In this document: positions 54,640-64,000 of the stretch, piece by piece | Layout: every line of letters begins with the position of its first letter | How positions within the stretch are numbered: position 1 is the stretch's first letter | Assembly (NCBI GenBank): GCA_964036315.1 | Contig: OZ038508.1 | Coordinates: 52,725,449-52,789,448 of the forward strand | From: Acanthosepion esculentum | Taxonomy: Eukaryota; Mollusca; Cephalopoda; Sepiida; Sepiidae | Reading direction: 5' to 3' | Length of the DNA: 64,000 bases | The notes under the pieces: generated by a model | Database searches by the model: none | What the model saw: the letters and a program-made list of their open reading frames with translations, nothing else | Told to the model about the DNA's origin: nothing | Program-made: the position numbers and the translations under genes

Positions 54640-56757
54640 ATGTTTATTCTTTCAGACTTGCATCCTCAACTTGGCAGATATATCACAAGGCTACTTTAAG
54701 ATAAAGTACTCTTATCATTATACATGAATTCTTTTAGACTTGAATTTTCATCTTCATCTTTTTATTACAAGTCTTCTTTGAAATAAAACATAGTTTTTAC
54801 TATACAATGATTCATTTGGACTAGTATCCACATCTTGGTTGTTTTTATTACAAGGTTTTTTTAAGATAAAGTATTCTTATTATGATACATGTGTTCTTTC
54901 TGATTTGATTTTCATCTTCATTGTTTTTATTACAAGGTTTCTTTAAGATAAAGTATTCTTATTATGATACACGTGTTCTTTCTGATTTGATATTCATCTT
55001 CATTGTTTTTATTACAAGGTTTCTTTAAGATAAAGTATTCTTATTATGATACATGTGTTCCTTCTGATTTGATTTTCATCTTCATTGTTTTTATTACAAG
55101 GTTTCTTTAAGATAAAGTATTCTTATTATGATACATGTGTTCCTTCTGATTTGATTTTCATCTTCATTGTTTTTATTACAAGGTTTCTTTAAGATAAAGT
55201 ATTCTTATTATGATACATGTGTTCCTTCTGATTTGATTTTCATCTTCATTGTTTTTATTACAAGGTTTCTTTAAGATAAAGTATTCTTATTATGATACAT
55301 GTGTTCCTTCTGATTTGATTTTCATCTTCATTGTTTTTATTACAAGCTTTCTTTAAGATAAAGTATTCTTATTAGGATACATGTGTTCCTTCTGATTTGA
55401 TTTTCATCTTCATTGTTTTTATTACAAGGTTTCTTTAAGATAAAGTATTCTTATTATGATACATGTGTTCCTTCTGATTTGATTTTCATCTTCATTGTTT
55501 TTATTACAAGGTTTCTTTAAGATAAAGTATTCTTATTATGATACATGTGTTCCTTCTGATTTGATTTTCATTTTCATTGTTTTTATTACAAGGTTTCTTT
55601 AAGATAAAGTATTCTTATTAGGATACATGTGTTCCTTCTGATTTGATTTTCATCTTCATTGTTTTTATTACAAGCTTTCTTTAAGATAAAGTATTCTTAT
55701 TATGATACATGTGTTCCTTCTGATTTGATTTTCATCTTCATTGTTTTTATTACAAGGTTTCTTTAAGATAAAGTATTCTTATTATGATACATGTGTTCCT
55801 TCTGATTTGATTTTCATCTTCATTGTTTTTATTACAAGGTTTCTTTAAGATAAAGTATTCTTATTATGATACATGTGTTCCTTCTGATTTGATTTTCATC
55901 TTCATTGTTTTTATTACAAGCTTTCTTTAAGATAAAGTATTCTTATTAGGATACATGTGTTCCTTCTGATTTGATTTTCATCTTCATTGTTTTTATTACA
56001 AGCTTTCTTTAAGATAAAGTATTCTTATTATGATACATGTGTTCCTTCTGATTTGATTTTCATCTTCATTGTTTTTATTACAAGGTTTCTTTAAGATAAA
56101 GTATTCTTATTATGATACATGTGTTCCTTCTGATTTGATTTTCATCTTCATTGTTTTTATTACAAGGTTTCTTTAAGATAAAGTATTCTTATTATGATAC
56201 ATGTGTTCCTTCTGATTTGATTTTCATCTTCATTGTTTTTATTACAAGGTTTCTTTAAGATAAAGTATTCTTATTATGATACATGTGTTCCTTCTGATTT
56301 GATTTTCATCTTCATTGTTTTTATTACAAGGTTTCTTTAAGATAAAGTATTCTTATTATGATACATGTATTCCTTCTGATTTGATTTTCATTTTCATTGT
56401 TTTTATTACAAGGTTTCTTTAAGATAAAGTATTCTTATTATGATACATGTGTTCCTTCTGATTTGATTTTCATCTTCATTGTTTTTATTACAAGGTTTCT
56501 TTAAGATAAAGTATTCTTATTATGATACATGTGTTCCTTCTGATTTGATTTTCATCTTCATTGTTTTTATTACAAGGTTTCTTTAAGATAAAGTATTCTT
56601 ATTATGATACATGTGTTCCTTCTGATTTGATTTTCATCTTCATTGTTTTTATTACAAGGTTTCTTTAAGATAAAGTATTCTTATTATGATACATGTGTTC
56701 CTTCTGATTTGATTTTCATCTTCATTGTTTTTATTACAAGGTTTCTTTAAGATAAAG
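54640..56757. repeat. Satellite, 82-bp unit, ~23 near-identical copies
   Basis: From about 54840 the unit repeats at exact 82-bp spacing (landmark 'tttctttaagataaagtatt'; for example 54854, 54936). Units differ by only a few positions. Variants 'caagcttt' for 'caaggttt' and 'attaggatac' for 'attatgatac' mark a subset. The first ~200 bp (54640-54840) are diverged units. Both strands lack sustained coding. Confidence 0.95.
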
Positions 56758-57545
56758 CATATTTATTTATTTATTTATTATCATTTCATCCCATGCATGG
56801 CGATAATGCCACTAATACACAAGGGGTTACAGAGAACGAAAGAAAATGAGAAGACTTTAATGAAGAAAAAGGAGAATAAAAGAACATATTTCAGGTAGAT
56901 AGACAATGATGATTAGCACTTCATTTATATTTTTGAAGATGTAGGTAACAGGGAAGCAAGAAAGAAGAAGAGATTTTCACAGCCAAGAAAAGAAATTATT
57001 AGAATAGAACTTACAGTTACATCTAGCTAGTTCAACAGTAAAATGGTGAGACTGAGTTGTGAATCTATTAGTGCACACTTAATTTCATGCAGTTGAAGTA
57101 CCAAGGAGGAAAGCTCATCAGAACAATGAAAGTATTTATAGAAAAGGCACAGCAAAGCCACATCACATGACTGAAATTTACATACCAGGTCAGGACCAAT
57201 TACATTACCATCCATTCTTTGGATTTTGACAAGAATTTCAATATATATAGCAGGATCACCAGACCAAATATATCAACAATATTCAATGCATGGACAAATG
57301 GTAAGATTTATAAATGCACAAGATAGATTCTAATAAGAAAAATTGTCTGGAATGATACAGTGAACCAACTTTTCTAGCAGTAAACTTAGCAATTGATTTG
57401 ATATAATCACTCCATTTCATGTTGGTGAAAAACATGAACTCAAGAAGGTGCAAAGAGTTGCTCTCCTGGAGGTTAGCATCAGCCATGCTGGTGGAAAGCA
57501 GAAAAGTTTTACTATGATGATTAAATGATAGTGGTTTTGTTTTGA
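56758..57545 (-). pseudogene. LINE-A 3' end inserted in the satellite, inverted
   Basis: The minus strand from 57540 reads 'MADANLQESNSLHLLEFMFF', 'NMKWSDYIKSIAKFTARKVG' and 'SLYHSRQFFLLESILCIYKS', then after breaks the C-terminal region. It ends at 56785 with the complement of 'cttgtgtattagtggcatta' and 'gggatgaaatgat', followed by (AAAT)n. Satellite sequence lies on both sides, so the LINE inserted into the array or at its edge. Confidence 0.8.
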
Positions 57546-57920
57546 AGGTATTTTGAACTAGTATCCTCATCTTGGTTGTCTTTATCAGAAGGCTTCATTG
57601 ATATAAAGTACACTTATTATACAATGCTTTTTTTGAACTCGCATCCTCATTGTCATTGTTTTTATTACATGTTTTTTTTAAAAAAAGAGATCTTATTGCT
57701 ATACAGTGATTCTTATGAACTAGCATTTTATATTGGTTGCTTTTATCACCAGGCTTCTTTAAAATAAAAAAATTATACTATTATACAATGATTATTTTAG
57801 ATTTGCATTCTTATCTTGTTTTTTTTTATCAACAGGCTTTTTAGATAAGATGCTATTATATTATGAATCTTTTGTAATAACATCCTTATTTTGATTTTTT
57901 TATCACTATATATTAGTCAT
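57546..57920. repeat. Diverged satellite units
   Basis: Four to five units of about 80 bp recognisable by 'gaactagtatcctcatcttg', 'gttgtctttatcag' and 'cttctttaaaata'. Much less uniform than the block left of the LINE insertion. Confidence 0.75.
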
Positions 57921-58260
57921 TGTACCTCATTTTTCTCAGGTTCTGTATTTGAAAAAGCCAATAAGAAACCATAGCTATGGACACCATATGGGAGTCACTG
58001 TTTTGAAAAGACCTTAGGTGAAACTTCTGAAATTCCACTGCCTGAGTATTCTATAGGATGTGACCTAGTTTCTTGAGAAGTCATAGGTTCAGTTTATGGG
58101 TGAAAGAGTACAGCAGTGGGAAAGTATAATAATTAAAATGTCATGAAGCATTCCTTAAGATTTCTGAATATAACAGACAAATAAGAAAAACCTGACAATA
58201 CATTAACGAAGATATTGTCTTAAAAACAATCATACTGAGAAAACACATAAAAAAGAATTA
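57921..58260. other. No gene recognised
   Basis: No repeat or coding signal identified. Confidence 0.35.
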
Positions 58261-58265
58261 TTTGT

Positions 58266-58810
58266 TTGAATTTCTGAGACGAGGAGTTATTATTTAGTCT
58301 ATTTACTTGAAGACTAGTATCTTCATCTTTGTTGTTTTTATCATATGATCGCCTTCTGTCTGAATTTCTAGGATGAGATGTTATCATTATTTACTCTATT
58401 TACTAATGTCCTCATTTTTTATGCTTTTATCACCTGATTGTCTTTCGTCTGAATTTCTGGAATGAAGAGTTTTCATTATTTATGCTATTTATATGTGGAC
58501 TAGTATCTTCATCTTTGTTGCTGTTCTTATAATGTTTCAGCCATTATGCTCGCCAGCTTTCAGGTGTACATCAATGTGGGTAATCAGTAGACTATTCTGA
58601 ACTGAATCCTCTATTTAATTTATGGGGTAGACTGTACTTGTTTCACTGTGCATGTCTAGGGATATCTCATCTAGTTCTTATTTTTAGTACTGCTCAGTTA
58701 TTGCTTACTGTTTCCACTGAGTCTAATTACAGGGATTGAACTCACAATTACTATGTCACCAATTTCTCAAACCAATGCTTTAATCCACTAGTCTATTGAC
58801 CAATGCGACA
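58266..58810 (-). mobile_element. Penelope-type terminal repeat, copy 5, with tandem tail
   Basis: Minus strand from 58810: degraded tRNA-like head ('tagtggattaaagcattgg', 'gagttcaatccctg'), body ('ggggtagactg' region on plus), hairpin motif 'cctgaaagctggcgagcata' ... 'atggctgaaac' (58565-58535), then about three tandem copies of the tail ('caaagatgaagatactagtc' ... 'agaaattcag') down to 58266. Confidence 0.65.
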
Positions 58811-58829
58811 ATTCTGCTATTCTACTATA

Positions 58830-58920
58830 CTGTGCAGTTGACAAAATCAAAAACAAACAATGCACTTGTGCGCAAAGAAAAATATAATATGACGACAATT
58901 TACCCATCGCAAACTTTATA
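58830..58920. mobile_element. End fragment of the 45.4-kb mariner-type element
   Basis: 'tgacaaaatcaaaaacaaac' ... 'acaatttacccatcgc' matches the right end of the mariner element (46190-46258). Only about 90 bp remains. Confidence 0.6.
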
Positions 58921-58930
58921 TATATACACA

Positions 58931-59366
58931 CAGGGTGTCCCATGATGATGGGACACATTTTAAATGCAAGTATCTTGGATTATAAATGTGACAGAATACC
59001 AAATATATTTATTACATAACTGATATACAAGAGTTCAACATATAAATATAAGATTTTGCTATTTCCTACAGGTATCTGATATCTTTTTGACTGATGGCGG
59101 ACCCTCATAATGTTGTGGATTCCAAAAGAAGTAACATATGTAGTGGAAGCATACTTCATCAGCCAAAGATCCATTGTTTCAGCTCAAAGGAAATTCTGAC
59201 AGCATTTTGGAAAGCAAGCATGTTCTCTTTGTGCTGGGAAGTAATATCCAAATCTTAGATAATTTGTTGAACTCTTGCATATGAGATATGTAATACATAT
59301 ATTTGATACTCTATGTCATTTTGATACTTACATTTAAAATGTGTCTCATCATTATGGGACACCCTG
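58931..59366. mobile_element. mariner-type MITE, 436 bp, 44-bp TIRs
   Basis: Terminal inverted repeats of 44 bp start CAGGGTGTCCCAT and differ at about three positions. The right side is followed by TA; the left flank reads CA. A minus-strand remnant 'SLADEVCFH' may be what is left of a first catalytic 'SDEAHF' motif, suggesting an internally deleted mariner rather than an unrelated filler. Confidence 0.85.
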
Positions 59367-59385
59367 TATATATAAAATGTTATAT

Positions 59386-60070
59386 ATAAGGTAGAATATG
59401 ACATTAGGCATTGAATAAATACTCATAATCTATTTCAGAAACTTTTTATAATAAAAGCTTTATTCAGTAATGTAACATGAACATGATAGGCGAGAATAAA
59501 ATTCTCCGTATGCTTCACCTAATAGCTAATGTGTTCAAAAATTGATATGGCAGCTCAATTCCAAAATGAAATGAACAAATCGCAACTCCAAACTCAAAGA
59601 TTCAGGAGCAGAAAGAAATGTTGAAATAATGAATCGCAGGTCAAATGCCAAAAATCCCAATACACGTAAATGGTCAGAAATCCAACACATAATGCACCAG
59701 TCACTCACATGCTAATGAATCTGACCGGTGACGTAGAGGATGTGAGCGTTAAGAGTCGGGAGAAGGTGTTGTCATGCTGAAGAAGGACAGCCGAAGTGGC
59801 CATTCAAGCCTGGGAGCGTCAACGGTCGGTGAAAGTAGCGGTCATGTTGAGAGTCGGCAGCGGCAGCAACAGCTACTGTCTTGGTCATTCTCAAAGACCT
59901 GCTTTTAAGCATGTCTGATAGTCTCCAGAGGCATCTCTTTTTCCCGGCTGGAACATTAGTGATTGGTTAGTGTTGCTTTCATTGCCAGAGCTTGCTTCAT
60001 AGACCGAATGTGATGCGTGAAGCCTATGCGCAGAAAACGACTATTTTTTATCTCATTCCTTACCTTCACA
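59386..60070 (-). mobile_element. Candidate LTR-like sequence
   Basis: Less AT-rich and CpG-bearing. On the minus strand, near 59460, lies 'ctgaataaagc' with an AATAAA. Possible ends are TG near 60073 and ...AACA near 59386. It adjoins the end of a Tc1 gene. No second copy in the window. Confidence 0.3.
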
Positions 60071-60072
60071 CC

Positions 60073-60863
60073 CGGTCAGCATTCAGAATGAATCAGAAAG
60101 AGATCTAATTGCAAAGGAGTGTAACATCTTGATTGAACTCTAAATTCTAGCCTTAAATTTTCTATTGGGTTCAGGTCCGGATTCGCTGTACACCGAGGTA
60201 AGGTGTTGATTTTATTGTCTTTGTCAATTTTTCGCCATTGCACTTTTGTATTTAGGTCCGTTATTATGCTAGAAAGCGGAAAGTTGTCTTCAAAAAAAGA
60301 AACAAAACAAAACCAAAAATAAAATAAAAACACACAAAGAAAAACTTGTACTTGACAAAAATCTTCTAGAGTTTCTTTTAAAATATCATAGCACTTTCTT
60401 TCATAGTTTCGACGATTTTATAAAAACGACGAGTTTTTGTTTTCGCTAAAAAACACTGGAAAAATTGCCACCTCCATGTTTATAGTATTCCGAGAGTTCG
60501 TGGCGTCTCCTCTTTTCCTCCACATACGCTGTCATTGATTCCGACGAAACAATTCAATTTTAGTCTCATCACTCCATAAAATTGAATTCCAAAAATCACT
60601 ATCTTTTTCCCAAGCAGGCACGTGAAAATTCCAATCGAGTTTTGCGATGATAAATTTTGATCGGAGATGTTTTTCTTGGTTGGTAATTAATGCTAAGAAT
60701 ATATTTATTATGCATCCTGCTTACCGTAATTTCTCATGATATATTGAACAGTCAACTTAGATACTGAAAACTGCTTAGCTGCTGTTCCAAAATTCATTCC
60801 CGAATTGTAAGCGTTCACAATTCGTAGTTTTAAATCCACAGACAACACTTTTCCTTTCGCCAT
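60073..60863 (-). pseudogene. Tc1-like transposase gene, near full-length span, broken
   Basis: The minus-strand start ATG at 60863 gives 'MAKGKVLSVDLKLRIVNAYN' and 'GTAAKQFSVSKLTVQYIMRN', the first helix-turn-helix. After stops near 60720 a frame gives 'KLDWNFHVPAWEKDSDFWNS' and 'ILWSDETKIELFRRNQ', where D is the first catalytic residue, then 'RMWRKRGDATNSRNTINMEV'. After a gap, 'NPDLNPIENLRLEF' carries the third catalytic E. The segment with the second catalytic D is not recognisable. About 790 bp against ~1 kb for an intact gene. TIRs not identified. Confidence 0.8.
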
Positions 60864-61287
60864 TTTGTTGTTTTGATATGCGGCTTGTATACAGTAAGCT
60901 GAAGTTCTTAAAAAAGTTACTACTCACAAATACAGCCTGATTGATTACTTCAGCATAACATCATGTGAATATGTATTTTATAAATTTCATACACTATTAA
61001 AATAATTAATTTTCTGGCATAAGTAAAATTTTGCACTTGCTAATTATTGTTAATGTTATTTTTATTGCTATTGAATAAAAAGTGTCTAAAATAGATTCAT
61101 TTGTAAATATTAATTAAACGCCTAAGATTATATTCTGTGTTATATATAAATCTGTAAATCTTTTGGATGAGATTGATTGTAACATATAGATAATTATACG
61201 CTTTTCCATGTTCCGCACCTGAACATCATACTTGGCATGATATATTAATTACACACCTATTTCAACCTATTTATTATCTCCAATGTT
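60864..61287. other. No gene recognised
   Basis: AT-rich. Probably includes the Tc1 leader just after 60864. Confidence 0.4.
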
Positions 61288-61440
61288 TGTGGATGTGCAG
61301 TGTGATGTAATGGATAACGGCTCTGAATGAAAAATCGAAAAGCTGAGTTCGAATTCCAGTCGCTTTCGTGACATTTACTTACGCACAAATACACTTGAGA
61401 AAGGTGTGAATGCATCTCTCCCACCAACTATGCGTTGGAT
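61288..61440 (+). mobile_element. tRNA-headed SINE, head and central block
   Basis: 'gtgatgtaatggataacggc' (A box) and 'gagttcgaattccagtcgct' (B box, the best preserved in the window), followed by 'acttgagaaaggtgtgaatg'. The 'ttgtggatgtgcag' linker before it is what follows the 5S head in other copies; here no 5S head is present. Confidence 0.7.
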
Positions 61441-61599
61441 AGCAGAACAGACCAGGCCTTGGTTGGCAAACAATCGATCATGAGAAATCTTCTACCTAGT
61501 CAGCCATGATTCAAAAGAAACATGATCGCCCAAGCCCGTGTCACGTCTGACTTTTTTTATCTGTGTATTCTTCTTCAACTCATCTATTTTTATTATTAT

Positions 61600-61602
<3 letters not shown>

Positions 61603-61670
<68 letters not shown>
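61603..61670. repeat. (TA)n array
   Basis: Pure run ending at palindrome P. Confidence 0.95.
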
Positions 61671-61673
<3 letters not shown>

Positions 61674-61990
61674 ATAATATTTTTAGTTTTAAAAAATATG
61701 ATTCCTCCGCTACATAAGAGTTCAAATTCTCGCTTGACAAGGAAGCGGGTCCAGACACCTTAACTCTACATAACTTAAAAAATTATGTTAGGGGTCTCGA
61801 CTCTCGCTTTTGAAACATGAGAACTCTTATGTAGCGGAGGAATCATATTTTTAAAAACTAAAAATATTATTATAATATAAGCTCTACTTCTGTATGGAGC
61901 ACTGTCCTTTTGAAAATAAAGCTAAATATTAAGGAACACCGGATCAACTACCTAACGTGTTCTTTCCTATTTCACTGCACACCTGCATAC

Positions 61991-61998
<8 letters not shown>
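61671..61998. repeat. Palindromic repeat P, copy 2, with 53-bp arms
   Basis: Arms 61671-61723 and 61821-61873 are reverse complements with one or two mismatches. The spacer has a nested inverted motif ('cttgacaag'). The following 'acctaacgtgttctttccta' and 'ctgcacacctgcatac' match 28720-28775. Confidence 0.85.

Positions 61999-62062
<64 letters not shown>
61999..62062. repeat. (TA)n array after (CATA)n
   Basis: Starts with (CATA)n and becomes pure TA. Confidence 0.95.
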
Positions 62063-62064
<2 letters not shown>

Positions 62065-62069
<5 letters not shown>

Positions 62070-62356
62070 ATGTGGTGTAATCAGACTGAGGAAACGGAGT
62101 TCATTACATGAAATGGATTTAAAAGAATTTAATTTACAAGAAATGGTTTAATGACCTTGGGAAAGGTATGAATTCACCCCCCCCCCGGGGGGTAAATAGA
62201 GTGGCGAAGGGTCATTCAAGGGTCGTTTGCACCAGTTCTCTGTATTGGGCTCTTCGAGAAGTGTGGTTGGTTCTGCACAAGCATTAACCATTATAATCAA
62301 ATGATATGTGTGGGTAGTCTGACCCTCATACGGCGAAAACGACGGGAGAGTCTAGT
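62065..62356 (+). mobile_element. SINE-B, degraded head, good tail
   Basis: 'gtggtgtaatcagactgagg' is a decayed tRNA-like head. The central block is 'ccttgggaaaggtatgaatt' then a C/G run. The SINE-B tail 'aagtgtggttggttctg' ... 'cgacgggagagtcta' matches the minus strand of 27244-27400. Confidence 0.65.
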
Positions 62357-62363
62357 ATATATA

Positions 62364-62540
<177 letters not shown>

Positions 62541-62554
62541 CTTGTAATATGAAT

Positions 62555-62640
62555 TAAGTTCCTCTGAAATCTCATTTTCCTTGATAAAGTCTCTCAGAGG
62601 ATGAAACGCGTCGGCTAAGATAAGTTTTCCTTTTGTCTTC
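62555..62640 (+). repeat. GAAACGCGTC motif repeat (Penelope-type)
   Basis: 'ccttgataaagtctctcaga' then 'ggatgaaacgcgtcggctaa' repeats the layout at 28910-28955: a stem-loop followed by GAAAC and self-complementary ACGCGT. Confidence 0.5.
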
Positions 62641-62641
62641 A

Positions 62642-62642
<1 letters not shown>

Positions 62643-62689
<47 letters not shown>
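62643..62689. repeat. (TA)n array
   Basis: Pure dinucleotide run. Confidence 0.95.
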
Positions 62690-62693
<4 letters not shown>

Positions 62694-64000
62694 AAATAAA
62701 TTTGTTTAAATGTTTATGGGAAAGTGTACTCAATATCAGTGATATAAATCAGTCTCTTCATACTATATATAAAATCTGCTGTATAGATGAAGTACTTACT
62801 ATACGGTATGTGGAAAGGAACCTCCTATTTAAAATTTTTAAAAACTTTATTATTGGTCGATTTTCATAGAATACGTTTCATTCTGGTTGGACAGTATAAT
62901 GGCAGAAGTACAGTACAGTGTTAAAATTCTCGGTACCAGCGTTGTCCACCAGTGTTTGTAATCGTCTGGGTATATCGTCGACTAACTTCATCATTTCTTG
63001 TATCTTTTGCATATTTTCTTCCAATCTGGATGTTGAAGGACAACAGGTTTAGGTGGGTTTTGAGACCTTAAGACTCGAGCCTCTTATTGAAAAGCAAATT
63101 TTTAAACATGTATCTCTTTGATAAGGCTTTATTTTTGGCAATATTTACATCAAATCAGAGCCTCAGATATCGAAAGTTTTACACATCAAATTTATTCAAG
63201 CCATTTTTAAAAATTAACTAATCGTCTGGATTTCTTTTGATGATTATTTTTTAAACACTTCTCTCAAAATAAGGTGCAATAAACAAACCTAGTCTATTGT
63301 ATAGTTATTTTTTATATTCACACGTTAATTAATTTTTATATAATTTTACATTTCTTTTTTATTATATTTTTTTATCATGGACATGTAAGATCACGCATTT
63401 AAAAATCTTTTACGAATTTTTTAAAAATGATATGCTGTGAATATGAAAATTAACAATGGAAACATCTAGCTGCTATGACAGAATATATCTATCTATCATT
63501 CAGAGAGGTGAACAGGGACAATTGTGCAAAAATGTACATGCAGTAAAGAAAAGAATATAACGTTTCAACATATGTTGTGTTTGAAAATATAACTGAACAG
63601 TGACGTTTATATATTCTATTTAGATGACCAATAAGATTCAATATCAACCAAATTTTTGTCAAACAAGTTCAGAAGTGATAGAATAATTTTTTAAAAATAT
63701 TCTTGCAGGGATACAGAAAGCGATTTGGGTAAGATGAATTCACGAGGGTTGCCTGACGGTCGTTCGTTGGGTGCCGAACCCCAATTGCGATTTAGACTTC
63801 TAGGAAGATAGACGTCGTCATGAGTCCGCAGTAAACAAATGCAATCCACATGGTCTCACCAAGGAACATAGAGGGCACCAATGACCTGGCCGTTTTCCCT
63901 TCGAGAAATATTACAAGACATTCGATATTCGCCCGTTCACATTGCTTGTTATATTCATATGTATTATAATTTCTCTGTGCCGGGCAAATAGTAACACACA
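62690..64000. other. No gene firmly recognised; possible transposase tail
   Basis: The minus strand at about 63030-62900 gives 'QKIQEMMKLVDDIPRRLQTL' then 'VDNAG', which has the look of a mariner/IS630 transposase C-terminus ('IPRRLxxxIxxxG'). Nothing else is recognisable up to the window end. Confidence 0.35.

Noticed and set aside
54640..56757. CRISPR-like array
   Set aside because: Units are contiguous 82-bp tandem copies with no unique spacers, and the genome is eukaryotic; it is a satellite.
59145..59260. Hammerhead-like elements CTGATGA and GAAAC on the minus strand
   Set aside because: They occur in the wrong order and without pairing stems.

Overview
The window looks like a repeat-dominated piece of an animal genome, most likely a cephalopod and probably an octopus. 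That call is inference. It rests on tRNA-headed SINEs sharing a conserved central block (as in the published cephalopod Ceph-SINEs and octopus OR-type SINEs), on co-occurring APE-type, RTE-like and R2/R4-like LINEs, Penelope-like elements, Tc1/mariner and hAT relics, and on very AT-rich DNA with dozens of long (TA)n arrays. I found no host protein-coding gene, no intact tRNA gene and no bacterial-style operon. Nearly every coding-like stretch is a broken transposable-element gene.

Layout. 0-8.3 kb: copies of one LINE family (here LINE-A), a hAT deletion derivative with an exact 8-bp target duplication, a second hAT relic, RTE-like LINE tails, two 5S-tRNA chimeric SINEs, and the first of two long direct repeats. 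8.9-12.1 kb: R2/R4-like LINE fragments in tandem, then an RTE-like fragment. 12.2-13.9 kb: an inverted-repeat-bounded block holding the second direct repeat. 14.6-26.8 kb: LINE-A remnants, a ~150-bp minisatellite split by an insertion, the longest LINE-A copy (about 20.9-24.5 kb) and RTE-like fragments. 27.2-35.7 kb: a palindrome- and (TA)n-rich district with a Tc1-like MITE, Tc1 relics, Penelope-like pieces, a good hammerhead ribozyme candidate at 33827-33865, two long tRNA-headed repeats and a 5S rRNA-like sequence. 36.3-40.3 kb: a decayed Penelope-like element (RT plus GIY-YIG) flanked by its terminal repeats, then a 573-bp insertion with two identical ~224-bp inverted arms and a 13-bp target duplication.

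40.5-53.9 kb: nested LINE, LTR-like, mariner, Tc1, pogo-like and SINE insertions, plus a miniature LTR-flanked element (47858-48571). 54.6-57.9 kb: a satellite with an 82-bp unit, interrupted by a LINE-A fragment. 58.3-62.7 kb: more Penelope-type repeats, a mariner-type MITE, a minus-strand Tc1 gene relic, an LTR candidate, SINEs and palindromes. The last 1.3 kb holds little I can name.

How the parts relate. Autonomous families (LINE-A, RTE-like, R2/R4-like, Penelope, Tc1/mariner, hAT) are represented only by dead copies. Short derivatives accompany them: MITEs, LINE-A deletion derivatives, SINEs and Penelope terminal repeats. The signals most worth follow-up are the tRNA-headed Penelope terminal repeat with its perfect palindrome, the hammerhead candidate, the 5S-tRNA chimeric SINE, and the 82-bp satellite that may descend from the Penelope repeat. 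Coordinates of repeats were placed by eye and may be off by several bases to a few tens of bases.
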